64,000 nt of DNA from Woeseiaceae bacterium (GTDB lineage Bacteria > Pseudomonadota > Gammaproteobacteria > Steroidobacterales > Woeseiaceae): NCBI GenBank assembly GCA_030066075.1, contig JASJCH010000008.1:1-64000 (forward strand). The letters run 5' to 3'. Position numbers and translations under genes: made by a program. Below, one piece after another: positions 23,421 to 32,648 of this stretch; positions within the stretch are counted from its first letter, which is position 1; every line of letters starts with the position of its first letter. The notes under the pieces are model-generated. The model worked only from the letters and a program-made list of their open reading frames with translations. It was not told the origin of the DNA and searched no databases.

Positions 23421-24155
23421 TCAATCACCAATTTCGGGCATGAAAATGCGTCTTTTGCCCTCATCGGAACCTAATTCGGGCTGGATTGCCGGGATGCCCG
23501 CCGCTTGCCGCCTGCGGGCCCAGTCCATGAGCGCGGCGACCGAGTCTTTGCCCTGGAAACTCTCTATGGTCCGCTGCGTCGGGAACGGAATCTCGCGTTC
23601 GCCGGACCGGGCCGAGGCAATCGCTTTGGCGACCGTCGCCCAGCAATAGTCGGTGATCTCGTTGCCGTCGGGCCGGACCGCCTGGCCTACGGGCATGGCC
23701 GCCAGGAAGAACCGCGTCGACCAGCGCTTGGGCAACGCCGAGGGCGTTATCCAATGGGCGAAGTACTGCAGCTCGTTACACGGAATGGTCAAACCGAACT
23801 CGTCCAGCAGTTCTTTCCATGACAGCTCGCCATCGTGCAGGCGGTTCCGATACTCGTCGCCCGGGGGAGCCTGCGCTCCCAGCAGCACGCCGGTTTCCTC
23901 GAACAGCTCGCGAACGACGGCGCCGTAGTAGTCGAGCGCGCCGGACTCGACGCCGAGCAGGGCGTCTGCCTCGTCTGAGGCAAGCCCCGAGCACATCGAT
24001 CGGGCTTCGGCTTCGTCCGGGTCGAGCACACCGCCGGGGAACGTGTAGCTGTCGCCGAAGGCGTCACCGGCGCGGCGGCGCACCAGCAACATTTCGGGTC
24101 CACGATCGGAATCACGGAGCAGGACAACTGTGGAGGAGGGCAGTGGTTCGGTCAT
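23421..24155 (-). CDS. Nudix hydrolase (NUDT7/NUDT19-like)
   Basis: 244 residues. The Nudix box is split: GGVLDPDEAEA supplies the Gly-rich start and AVVRELFEETGVLL supplies the REUxEExGU part, with about 40 residues between. This long spacing is typical of the NUDT19/NUDT7 family, some members of which hydrolyse CoA thioesters. The protein has no signal peptide and should be cytosolic. It is followed upstream (in transcription order) by an MFS transporter with only 3 bases between them, so they form an operon. Substrate is not predictable from sequence alone. Confidence 0.82.
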   Translation of the reverse strand: MTEPLPSSTVVLLRDSDRGPEMLLVRRRAGDAFGDSYTFPGGVLDPDEAEARSMCSGLASDEADALLGVESGALDYYGAVVRELFEETGVLLGAQAPPGDEYRNRLHDGELSWKELLDEFGLTIPCNELQYFAHWITPSALPKRWSTRFFLAAMPVGQAVRPDGNEITDYCWATVAKAIASARSGEREIPFPTQRTIESFQGKDSVAALMDWARRRQAAGIPAIQPELGSDEGKRRIFMPEIGD

Positions 24156-24158
24156 GGC

Positions 24159-25496
24159 TTAGCGAACGTGAGTGCGCCAGGCGAGGATACCGCCGATCGC
24201 CATCGGCACCGCAAACAGGTAGTAGTTCATCGACATGTCGAGCCCGGCCGCGATCAGGTGGCCCGCCACAGCGGGCCCGACGACTGCACCGAACCTGCCG
24301 AGCCCGATGGCCCAGCCGATGCCCGTGCTGCGGATGCTCGTCGGGTAGAGCTTGGCCGCCACCGCATAGAGTCCCATGAAGCCGCCCTGCTGCAGGAAGC
24401 CGATAACGAACGTGATCGCCAGCAGCAGGTCGAGGTTCCGCGGGGCGGCCGCAAAAGCAACCATCGAGAGCGACGACAGCAGCAGGAAGCTCGAAACGAG
24501 ACTGGACAGCTTCCAGCGCGTGGCGAGGAAACCCAGCGCAAAAACGCCGATGATCGCGCTCAGGTTGAACAGGAAGAACGCGTCGCGCCCGGCCTCGGCC
24601 GAGAACCCGGACTGTTCCATCAGGCGCGGTATCCAGCTCATCAGGAAATACAGCGTGCCGAAGCACATGAAGAAGGTCGCCCAGAGGATCAGCGTGCTCT
24701 TCCAGTGCTCTTCCGACAGCAGGAGCCGCATATTGCCGAACAGGTTGCGTTTGCTTCCGGCGTCTCCTGCTTCGACGCGCGGCATTGCGTCGATACCGGG
24801 CTTGCGGAGGCTGGTCAGTATCTTGTTTACACGCCCCAGCGCGTTACGTGGTCGCCGCTCGAACAGGTACTTGAGTGACTCGGGCAGCAGGACTATGGCC
24901 GCGACAGCCATGGCCAACGTCATGATGCCACCGAACCAGAACATGCCGCGCCAGCCATAGTCGGGCATGACGTAGCCGCCGATAACCGATGTCATCATTG
25001 CGCCCGCTGGATAGCCCGCTGTGACGACCGTGACAGCGAGCGCGCGGTATTTTTCGGGGCTGTACTCAGCAGCCAGCGTCGCCTGTGAGGCGAGCAGCGC
25101 GCCGCCGCCCAGTCCGCTGACGAAACGCAGCGCGATGAACTCGGTCAGCGTCGTGGCGCTCGCGGTCAGCATGACCGACACGCCGATCAGCAGCAGGCTC
25201 GCGATGATCAGTTTGCGTCGGCCGACGATATCGGACAGTGGTGCGAGGACCATGGCGCCAGCCATCATGCCGGCAAGCGCGAAACTGAAGGTCAGGCCGA
25301 GGCGGTCGGCTGACAGGTCGAGGTCAGCCGCGACACCCGAGGCGACGATGGCCATCGCGGTGATGTCGAAGCCGTCCACCATGTTGAACAGGACGCACAG
25401 CGCGATAACCAGGAACTGTCGGGTGCTCGCCTTACCGTCATCGATCACCCGGGCTACGAGATGGGCGCTCGACGCTGGCGCTGCAGATTCGGACAT
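24159..25496 (-). CDS. MFS transporter, aromatic acid:H+ symporter type
   Basis: 445 residues with 12 expected membrane helices. MVDGFDITAMAIVASGVAADL at helix 1 and the LAPLSDIVGRRKLIIASLL loop 2-3 motif match the AAHS family (PcaK, BenK, MhpT). RSTGIGWAIGLGRFGAVVGP in helix 11 is also typical. It probably imports a small organic acid, possibly aromatic. It lies between ispB and the Nudix gene, all on the minus strand. No aromatic degradation genes occur in the window, so the substrate is left open. Confidence 0.83.
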   Translation of the reverse strand: MSESAAPASSAHLVARVIDDGKASTRQFLVIALCVLFNMVDGFDITAMAIVASGVAADLDLSADRLGLTFSFALAGMMAGAMVLAPLSDIVGRRKLIIASLLLIGVSVMLTASATTLTEFIALRFVSGLGGGALLASQATLAAEYSPEKYRALAVTVVTAGYPAGAMMTSVIGGYVMPDYGWRGMFWFGGIMTLAMAVAAIVLLPESLKYLFERRPRNALGRVNKILTSLRKPGIDAMPRVEAGDAGSKRNLFGNMRLLLSEEHWKSTLILWATFFMCFGTLYFLMSWIPRLMEQSGFSAEAGRDAFFLFNLSAIIGVFALGFLATRWKLSSLVSSFLLLSSLSMVAFAAAPRNLDLLLAITFVIGFLQQGGFMGLYAVAAKLYPTSIRSTGIGWAIGLGRFGAVVGPAVAGHLIAAGLDMSMNYYLFAVPMAIGGILAWRTHVR

Positions 25497-25511
25497 GGAG
25501 CTGGCTCGGTA

Positions 25512-26510
25512 CTACGAACGTCGTTGTATGGCGAACTCGGCGACTGCGACCAGGGCCTTCTTGTAGTCGGAATCGGGAACGTCGGCGAGGGCCGCGATGG
25601 CCGTGTCGGCCGCCTCCCGCGCCCGGTCGGCCGTGTACGTCAGCGCACCCGTCGATTCGATAATGCGCGTGATCTCGTCGAGCTGGTCCAGGCCGCCATC
25701 AATAATCGCCCGGCGTATCAGGTCACGGTCGGCCTCCGAGCCCTCCTGCATTGCGAAGATCAACGGCAGCGTCGGTTTGCCTTCGGCAAGGTCGTCGCCG
25801 ATGTTCTTGCCGAGTTCGTCGGCGCTCGCGTTGTAGTCGAGCGCGTCGTCGATGAGCTGGAACGCGGCGCCGAGGTTTTTGCCGTAGGTAATCATCGCGG
25901 CCTCGTCGGCCGGGTCGCGGCCTGCCAGCACGGCTGCGATCTGGGCGCCGGCCTCGAAGAGCCGGGCAGTCTTGCGGTAGATGACCTGCCGGTAGGCTTC
26001 CTCGGTCGTGTCCGGGTCGTGCACGTTCATGAGCTGCATGACTTCACCGGCCGCGATCGTGTTGGTGGCATCGGCGAGGATCTGCATGACGCGCATGCTG
26101 TCGATGTCCACCATCATCTGGAACGCGCGTGAGTACAGGAAGTCGCCGACCAGCACACTGGCCTGGTTGCCGAATACGGTGTTGGCCGTGTCGCGGCCAC
26201 GGCGCCGGTCGGAGCCGTCCACGACATCGTCGTGCAGCAGCGTCGCCGTGTGAATGAACTCGATGATTGCCGCGGAACGTACGTGCTGTTCGCCGTCGTA
26301 GCCGAGGGCCCGTGCCGCAAGCAGCACGAGCAGCGGCCGCAGCCGCTTGCCGCCGCTCATGACGATGTACTGCGAGACCTGAGAGACCAGGGCGACGTCG
26401 CTTTCCAGGCTGGCCGTGATCAGCTTGTCGACGGCCTCCATGTCGTCCCGCGCCAGCTCGGTGACGTCGGAGAACGATGGAAAGACGAGGGATTCTTCTA
26501 CCGCGTGCAT
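25512..26510 (-). CDS. ispB: Octaprenyl diphosphate synthase
   Basis: 332 residues from ATG 26510; the track start at 26594 lengthens the N-terminus without support. The two Asp-rich motifs are LLHDDVVDGSDRRRG and LIDDALDYNAS, flanked by GGKRLRPLLVLLAAR and GKPTLPLIFA as in IspB. It builds the polyprenyl tail of ubiquinone from IPP. It is divergent from rplU-rpmA-obg, the common proteobacterial arrangement. The start region has no strong ribosome binding site, so a nearby alternative start cannot be excluded. Confidence 0.93.
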   Translation of the reverse strand: MHAVEESLVFPSFSDVTELARDDMEAVDKLITASLESDVALVSQVSQYIVMSGGKRLRPLLVLLAARALGYDGEQHVRSAAIIEFIHTATLLHDDVVDGSDRRRGRDTANTVFGNQASVLVGDFLYSRAFQMMVDIDSMRVMQILADATNTIAAGEVMQLMNVHDPDTTEEAYRQVIYRKTARLFEAGAQIAAVLAGRDPADEAAMITYGKNLGAAFQLIDDALDYNASADELGKNIGDDLAEGKPTLPLIFAMQEGSEADRDLIRRAIIDGGLDQLDEITRIIESTGALTYTADRAREAADTAIAALADVPDSDYKKALVAVAEFAIQRRS

Positions 26511-26627
26511 TAGAAACGCATGATGCCTGAAACGCCTGTTCTTGGCGACCGCGCCAGCCCGGTTCCAGGACATTGGAGCGTGTCCGCAAGCCATTGAATT
26601 CAGGGCTAAAATGGTGGGGCTACAACG

Positions 26628-26656
26628 TTGACCCGGGGCGGGGTTATCTATAGAAT
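26628..26656 (+). promoter_or_regulatory. sigma-70 promoter of rplU-rpmA
   Basis: TTGACC, 17 bases, TAGAAT. It lies about 120 bases upstream of rplU, leaving a leader that could carry regulation. Strong for a ribosomal protein operon. Confidence 0.75.
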
Positions 26657-26778
26657 CGCTGCTCCCTTGTGGCAGCCGCCAGAGTTACGCCTGTGTGGCG
26701 ACCGGGCCGCTGCAAGAAAATCACTTAATTCTCAGTGAGTTGCGTCAAATCGCGAGTCACGACTTGGAGAGAAAAACG

Positions 26779-27297
26779 ATGTATGCGGTTTTTCGCAGCG
26801 GCGGCAAACAGTACCGCGCAGCTAAAGGCGATGTCCTGCGCGTCGAGAAAATCGACGGCGAAGAGGGCGCCACGATAAAGTTCGACGAGGTTTTGCTCGT
26901 CGGCGAAGGTGCGGATGTGAAGGTCGGTAGCCCGACGGTCGACGGCAGCTCTGTGAGCGCCAAGGTCGTGCGCCAGGGCAAGACCCGCAAGGTGCCGGTG
27001 GTCAAGTTCAAACGTCGCCAGAACTACCTGCGCCAGGGCTCGCACCGCCAGTTCTTCACCGAGGTGGAGATCACGGGCATCACGGGCGCCGGTGCAAAGA
27101 AGGCGGCGCCAGCGAAGGAAGAAGCGGCTGAGAAGCCGGCCGAGAAGAAGGTAGCCAAGAAAAAGGCAGCCAAAAAGACGGCGAAGAAGGCCGCAAAGAA
27201 AGTAGCCAAGAAGGCGGCGGCGAAAAAGGCGCCTGCCAAGAAAACGACCACCAAGAAGGCAGCCAAGAAGAAGGCTGCCAAGAAGTCAGCAGACTAA
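26779..27297 (+). CDS. rplU: 50S ribosomal protein L21 with Lys/Ala-rich C-terminal tail
   Basis: 172 residues. The first 103 or so are ordinary L21 (YAVFRSGGKQYRAAKGD, then GKTRKVPVVKFKRRQNYLR). About 70 extra residues follow, made almost only of Lys, Ala, Pro, Thr and Val in KKAAKK-type repeats, like histone H1 or AlgP tails. Typical L21 is about 103 residues, so the tail is the unusual feature. The start is ATG 26779 behind GGAGAG. It is followed by rpmA 17 bases later. The tail could bind RNA or DNA; its role is unknown. Confidence 0.95.
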   Translation: MYAVFRSGGKQYRAAKGDVLRVEKIDGEEGATIKFDEVLLVGEGADVKVGSPTVDGSSVSAKVVRQGKTRKVPVVKFKRRQNYLRQGSHRQFFTEVEITGITGAGAKKAAPAKEEAAEKPAEKKVAKKKAAKKTAKKAAKKVAKKAAAKKAPAKKTTTKKAAKKKAAKKSAD

Positions 27298-27314
27298 CGT
27301 TAAGGTAACCGACC

Positions 27315-27572
27315 ATGGCACATAAAAAGGCAGGCGGCAGCAGTAAGAACGGCCGCGATTCAGAATCCAAACGACTTGGCGTGAAGATTTTCGGTGGCCA
27401 GGCAGTGCTCGCCGGCAACATCATCGTGCGCCAGCGCGGTACGCGTTTCCACGCGGGCACCAACGTCGGCATCGGCCGCGACCACACGCTGTTCGCGAAG
27501 AAAGACGGACACGTCAAGTTCGAGCGCAAGGGCCCGAAGAACCGCCAGTTCGTGAGTGTGGTAAGCAATTAG
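27315..27572 (+). CDS. rpmA: 50S ribosomal protein L27
   Basis: 85 residues: [21 protein letters not shown] followed by [21 protein letters not shown], the conserved L27 sequence. No N-terminal pro-extension of the Firmicutes type is present. It binds near the peptidyl transferase centre of the 50S subunit. Cotranscribed with rplU and followed by a REP palindrome and a terminator that separate it from obg. Confidence 0.98.
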   Translation: MAHKKAGGSSKNGRDSESKRLGVKIFGGQAVLAGNIIVRQRGTRFHAGTNVGIGRDHTLFAKKDGHVKFERKGPKNRQFVSVVSN

Positions 27573-27578
27573 ACAATG

Positions 27579-27624
27579 GTAGGAGCGCCCCATGGGCGCG
27601 ATCGCGGCCACGGGCCGCTCCTAC
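27579..27624. repeat. REP-like palindrome, copy 1
   Basis: GTAGGAGCG and CGCTCCTAC flank a GC-rich centre containing GCGATCGC. Its reverse complement matches the element at 62210-62255 over 46 bases with one difference by eye. It is a dispersed extragenic palindrome of the TAGGAGCG type seen in gammaproteobacteria. Confidence 0.85.
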
Positions 27625-27627
27625 GAT

Positions 27628-27659
27628 GAAAAAAAGCCCCGCCCTTGCGCGGGGTTTTT
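27628..27659 (+). terminator. terminator after rplU-rpmA
   Basis: AAAAAAAGCCCCGC and GCGGGGTTTTT form a stem with a short loop followed by a T-run. It sits between the REP element and obg. Confidence 0.88.
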
Positions 27660-27674
27660 CGTATCTGCATTTAG

Positions 27675-28712
<1,038 letters not shown>

Positions 28713-28720
28713 GGGCGGGA

Positions 28721-28987
28721 TCAGGCGTTCAGTTCTTTGACGCGCTTGTTGAGGCGGCTCTTGTGCCGGGCAGCCTTGTTCTTGGTGACGATGCCTTTGT
28801 TGATCATCCTGTCGATAACGGGGACAGCGTCCTTGTAGGCCGCTGCGGCAGCGTCTTTGTCGCCGGCATCGCAGGCCTTGACGACATTCTTGATCTTGGT
28901 CCGCATCAGGGAACGCAGCGCCATGTTGTGCTTGCGGGCCTTCTCGGCCTGGCGGGCGCGTTTCCCGGCTTGTTTGATGTTTGCCAC
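28721..28987 (-). CDS. rpsT: 30S ribosomal protein S20
   Basis: 88 residues from GTG 28987 ([20 protein letters not shown]). The track ORF extends to 29332, but that extension overlaps murJ and is not S20. S20 binds 16S rRNA early in 30S assembly. A strong promoter lies at 29024-29052. It is convergent with obg with an 8-base gap and divergent from murJ. The usual rpsT-murJ-ribF neighbourhood is preserved. Confidence 0.96.
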   Translation of the reverse strand: MANIKQAGKRARQAEKARKHNMALRSLMRTKIKNVVKACDAGDKDAAAAAYKDAVPVIDRMINKGIVTKNKAARHKSRLNKRVKELNA

Positions 28988-29023
28988 TGGTTTTGACCGT
29001 GTCGGGTGTTCAAAGAGCCGCGT

Positions 29024-29052
29024 ATTATTCGTGCCCGACCGCCCCTTGTCAA
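29024..29052 (-). promoter_or_regulatory. sigma-70 promoter of rpsT
   Basis: Minus strand: TTGACA, 17 bases, AATAAT, about 37 bases before GTG 28987. The -35 is perfect and the -10 matches 5 of 6. Confidence 0.8.
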
Positions 29053-29105
29053 TGACTATCCGCACACCCCGCGGGGGCGCCAATTCCGCTACACTCGGAC
29101 CCCGT

Positions 29106-30686
29106 ATGGCAGGCAAAAAAGTCACTGGATTCAAGCTGATGCTGAAGACCTCGGTGGTCAGCGGGATGACCTTCCTGTCACGGATCCTGGGGCTGGTGCG
29201 GGATATCGTCTTCGCCCGGTATTTCGGCGCCTCACTGGTCATGGACGCGTTCCTGGTGGCCAACCGTATTCCCAACATGCTGCGGCGCTTTTTCGCCGAG
29301 GGTGCGTTTTCAGCCGGATTTGTGCCCGTCATGGCCCGCTACCGTGAAAAGCACAGTCACGAGGACGCCCGTGAGTTCGTCGATGCGGTGGCCGGCACCT
29401 TCGGCGTCACCCTGTTCCTGGTAACACTCGCCGGTGTCATCGCGGCGCCCCTGCTGGTGGCGATCGTCGCGCCCGGATTCATCGGTGAGGACGGCCGCTT
29501 CGAAATCGCCACGCTGATGCTGCGGTTTACGTTCCCGTACCTGTTTTTCGTTTCCCTGACCGCGTTTGCGGGCGGGATCCTGAACACCTACGGCCGTTTC
29601 GCAGTGCCGGCGTTCACCCCGGTGATCCTCAATATCGTGCTGATCGCGGGCGCGATCTGGTTGTCGCCGCGGCTCGAGGAACCGGGGATGGCGCTGGCCT
29701 ACGCGGTGTTCATCGCCGGTGTATGCCAGCTGTTGTTCCAGGTGCCGTTCCTGATGCGCATCCGCGCGTTGCCCAGGCCGAAATGGGCGATCGGCCACGA
29801 GGGCGTAAGGCGGGCAGGGCGCTTGATGCTGCCCGCGATCTTCGGCTCGTCGGTCGCGCAGCTCAACGTGCTCGTCGGGGGAATCATTGCGTCGTTCCTT
29901 GGCGTCGGCAAAATCAGCTACCTGTACTACTCCGACCGGCTCATGGAGTTTCCGCTCGGACTGTTCGGCATTGCACTGGCCACGGTGACATTGCCGTACC
30001 TGTCGCGCCAATGGGCCAACGAGTCGCACGAAGAGTTCTCGGCAACGCTCGACTGGTCGATGAAACTCGTATTGCTGATCGCCGTTCCGGCCGCGCTCGG
30101 GCTCATTGTTCTTGCCGAGCCGCTGGTGGTAACGCTGTTCTACGGCGGCGTTCTGAGTGCTGATGATGTCGAAATGACGGCGCTGGCTTTGCAGGCATTT
30201 GCCGCGGGCCTGATCGGATTCTCCTACGTCAAGATTCTCGCGCCAGCGTACTTCGCACGCGAGGACACGAAGACGCCCGTCAAGATCGGGCTCATTGCGC
30301 TGGCCGTCAATTTCGTTCTGAGCGTAACGCTGGCCTGGTACCTGAGATCGATCGGCTTCGCGGGCACGCATGCCGGACTGGCCCTGGCGATCTCGGTGGC
30401 CGCGATCCTGAACGCCGCGTTGCTGTACCGGGGCCTGATTGCGGATGCCGTGCTGCGTCATTCGCCAGGCTGGATGTCGCTAATCGGCCAGGTCGCCATT
30501 GCCAATCTCGGGATGTTGCTCGTGATCGACCGGCTGCACAGGCCGCTCGTGTGGTGGCTCGATGCGACCGTCATCGACCGGGTCGCCTGGCTTGCCGCGA
30601 CCATCGGCGCCGGGGCCGGCACCTACTTCGTCGTACTCGTCGTGCTGGGCCTGCGCTCGTCGAGCCTCGGCATAAGGCCGCACTGA
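29106..30686 (+). CDS. murJ: Lipid II flippase MurJ
   Basis: 526 residues from ATG 29106; the track start at 28857 overlaps rpsT and is rejected. About 14 membrane helices are expected. Conserved parts are [43 protein letters not shown] and [20 protein letters not shown]. It flips lipid-linked peptidoglycan precursor across the inner membrane. The ribF start is 1 base beyond its stop, showing a murJ-ribF-lspA operon. Confidence 0.96.
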   Translation: MAGKKVTGFKLMLKTSVVSGMTFLSRILGLVRDIVFARYFGASLVMDAFLVANRIPNMLRRFFAEGAFSAGFVPVMARYREKHSHEDAREFVDAVAGTFGVTLFLVTLAGVIAAPLLVAIVAPGFIGEDGRFEIATLMLRFTFPYLFFVSLTAFAGGILNTYGRFAVPAFTPVILNIVLIAGAIWLSPRLEEPGMALAYAVFIAGVCQLLFQVPFLMRIRALPRPKWAIGHEGVRRAGRLMLPAIFGSSVAQLNVLVGGIIASFLGVGKISYLYYSDRLMEFPLGLFGIALATVTLPYLSRQWANESHEEFSATLDWSMKLVLLIAVPAALGLIVLAEPLVVTLFYGGVLSADDVEMTALALQAFAAGLIGFSYVKILAPAYFAREDTKTPVKIGLIALAVNFVLSVTLAWYLRSIGFAGTHAGLALAISVAAILNAALLYRGLIADAVLRHSPGWMSLIGQVAIANLGMLLVIDRLHRPLVWWLDATVIDRVAWLAATIGAGAGTYFVVLVVLGLRSSSLGIRPH

Positions 30687-30687
30687 C

Positions 30688-31629
30688 ATGCGTCTCGTCC
30701 GCCATATCAGGGACATTCCGTTCGCGGACCTCGAGCGCGGCAGCGTTGTCACGATTGGTGCCTACGACGGCCTGCATCTCGGGCACGAGCAGCTGCTGGC
30801 CCGCGTCAATGCCGCGGCCGCCGAGCAGGATTTGCCATCCGTGGTCATGAGCTTCGAGCCGACGCCGAGAGAGTACTTTTCATCGGGCAACCCACCGGCG
30901 CGCCTGATGCGTTTCCGCGAGAAATTCGAGGCCCTGGCCGACCACGGCATCGACCTGTTCTATTGCCCGCGGTTTGACGACCGCATGCGCGACATCAGTG
31001 CCGACGATTTCATCCGCCGCATCCTGGTGCACGGACTCGGGGCGAGGCACATCGTGATCGGCGACGATTTCCGTTTCGCCGCGCGGCGCGAGGGCACCCT
31101 GGAACACCTGCAGCGTGCGGGCAGGGCGCTCGACTACTCCGTCGAACAGGTGTCGAGTGTCATCGTCGACGGCGTCCGCGTCAGCAGCACGGCCATCCGA
31201 GACGCGCTGACGAGCGGCGAGCTGCCCACGGCCACGGCGCTGCTCGGCCGGCCGTATCGCATGTCGGGCAAGGTGGTCATGGGCGAGAGGATTGGCCGCA
31301 CGCTCGGCTACCCGACGGCCAACGTCGACCTGCGGCGCAAGCAAAGCGCGGTCATGGGCATTTTCGCCGTCCGCGTCCTCGGCCTGGCCGGTGGTGTGAA
31401 GGACGCGGTGGCCAGCGTGGGTTCACGACCGACGTTCAATGGCACCAAGCCGCTTCTCGAGGTCCATATCTTCGATTTCGATGAAGATATCTACGGTCAG
31501 TACATCCATGTCGACTTCATCGCACGCCTGCGGGAACAAGTGAAGTACGACGAGGTCGATGAACTGGTTGCGCAGATGCATCGCGATGCCGACAATGCGA
31601 GGTCCGCGCTAGCCCGCTACGCCACATGA
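30688..31629 (+). CDS. ribF: Bifunctional riboflavin kinase / FAD synthetase
   Basis: 313 residues. The N-terminal nucleotidyltransferase (about 15-180) has TIGAYDGLHLGHEQLL and STAIRDALTSGELPTATALLGRPY. The C-terminal flavokinase (about 185-305) has GRTLGYPTANVDL, a PTFNGTKPLLEVHIFDF stretch and RLREQVKYDEVDELVAQM. It converts riboflavin to FMN and FAD. In most gammaproteobacteria ileS lies between ribF and lspA; here lspA follows after 10 bases, so ileS is displaced. Confidence 0.96.
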   Translation: MRLVRHIRDIPFADLERGSVVTIGAYDGLHLGHEQLLARVNAAAAEQDLPSVVMSFEPTPREYFSSGNPPARLMRFREKFEALADHGIDLFYCPRFDDRMRDISADDFIRRILVHGLGARHIVIGDDFRFAARREGTLEHLQRAGRALDYSVEQVSSVIVDGVRVSSTAIRDALTSGELPTATALLGRPYRMSGKVVMGERIGRTLGYPTANVDLRRKQSAVMGIFAVRVLGLAGGVKDAVASVGSRPTFNGTKPLLEVHIFDFDEDIYGQYIHVDFIARLREQVKYDEVDELVAQMHRDADNARSALARYAT

Positions 31630-31639
31630 AGGAACATCG

Positions 31640-32158
31640 ATGACCGAAACCGCCGACCGGCCGATCCGCCGCTACATTGCCTGGATGGTTGTGGCGCTGC
31701 TCGTCGTGGTCGCGGACCAGGCGACGAAGTGGGCGATCGTCGAGTGGGTCCAGCTCTACGGCAAGGTGCCCATCAACTCGTTCATCAATATCACCCACCA
31801 GCAGAACACCGGGGCGGCCTTCAGCTTCCTGGCCGGCGCCGGGGGTTGGCAGCGCTGGTTCTTCGTGGTGCTGGCGACGGTCGTGAGCGTGGTCATCGCC
31901 GTCTGGCTCTGGCGGTTGCGCCACGAAGGCCCGCTCGTCCTGATGGCCGGTTTGTCGCTGGTGCTCGGTGGCGCCATCGGCAATCTCATCGACCGCGCCA
32001 GGCTCGGCTATGTCACCGACTTCATCCAGGTGTGGTTCGGCAACTGGGCGTTTCCGTCATTCAACGTGGCCGACTCGGCGATCAGCGTCGGTGCGGCCTT
32101 GCTGATCATCGACGCCCTGTTCCTGACGGGACGCGAGACAAAAAAAACCGGGGACTAG
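31640..32158 (+). CDS. lspA: Lipoprotein signal peptidase
   Basis: 172 residues with four membrane helices. Catalytic Asp residues lie in GNLIDRARLGYVTDF and FNVADSAISVG, and NTGAAFSFLAG is also conserved. It cleaves prolipoproteins after lipidation, which in this window would include MshL and the DUF885 lipoprotein. Last gene of the murJ-ribF-lspA operon. Its stop codon is inside the loop of the terminator. The usual downstream fkpB and ispH genes are absent. Confidence 0.96.
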   Translation: MTETADRPIRRYIAWMVVALLVVVADQATKWAIVEWVQLYGKVPINSFINITHQQNTGAAFSFLAGAGGWQRWFFVVLATVVSVVIAVWLWRLRHEGPLVLMAGLSLVLGGAIGNLIDRARLGYVTDFIQVWFGNWAFPSFNVADSAISVGAALLIIDALFLTGRETKKTGD

Positions 32159-32170
32159 CCCCGGTCTTTT
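32147..32170 (+). terminator. terminator overlapping the lspA stop
   Basis: ACCGGGG, ACTAG loop, CCCCGGT, then CTTTT. The TAG in the loop is the lspA stop codon. An A-run precedes the stem. Confidence 0.85.
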
Positions 32171-32205
32171 CCAGCGGCTGTCGCCGCTGTCCCTGAGAAT
32201 GTCGC

Positions 32206-32625
32206 CTAGCGGGCCGTCGTCCAGCAGTCGGTCTTGGGCTGCGAGGTCTGCGCGCCGCGCCCATCAACCGTAAACGAGCTGCACTTTGTCGCTTCGGAAC
32301 CGCCCTTTGTGTAGTTCGCCACCGCCGTAAAGTTACTGGCGTCGGGGGGCGGGTTGATCGTCACGTCGTACGAGCCGGTATCCGTGGTGATCGTATTACC
32401 GGCATAACCCAGTTCCGTCAGCGTCCCGTAGCGGTTGTTTTGCAGATAGAACCGCTCCTGGTTCTGGGCGATCTCCAGCAGGATAGCCTTGGCCTCGTTA
32501 CGCTGGGCGCGCGCGGCGAAATCGCGATAGTTCGGGTAGGCGATCGCGGCCATGATGCCGACGATGACCACCACGATCATCAGCTCCATCAGCGTGATGC
32601 CGCGCATGTACTTTTGCATCTGCAT
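32206..32625 (-). CDS. pilE: Type IV minor pilin PilE
   Basis: 139 residues from ATG 32625, with AGGAAAGAG upstream; the track ORF begins earlier. Prepilin site MRG/ITLMELMIVVVIVGIMAAIAYP, with Ile rather than Phe at +1 and Glu5 present. YRDFAARAQRNEAKAILLEIAQNQERFY is typical of PilE. Two Cys near the C-terminus (KCSSF and DCW) would close the D-loop. Last gene of the minor pilin operon, 23 bases after pilY1, as in Pseudomonas. Confidence 0.9.
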   Translation of the reverse strand: MQMQKYMRGITLMELMIVVVIVGIMAAIAYPNYRDFAARAQRNEAKAILLEIAQNQERFYLQNNRYGTLTELGYAGNTITTDTGSYDVTINPPPDASNFTAVANYTKGGSEATKCSSFTVDGRGAQTSQPKTDCWTTAR

Positions 32626-32648
32626 AGCTCTTTCCTGTACGGGTTGCA

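Noticed and set aside
28988-29332. N-terminal extension of rpsT in the ORF track
   Set aside because: It overlaps murJ and the rpsT promoter; S20 starts at GTG 28987.
30600-30690. FMN riboswitch before ribF
   Set aside because: ribF starts 1 base after murJ with no leader; no RFN-like sequence is visible.
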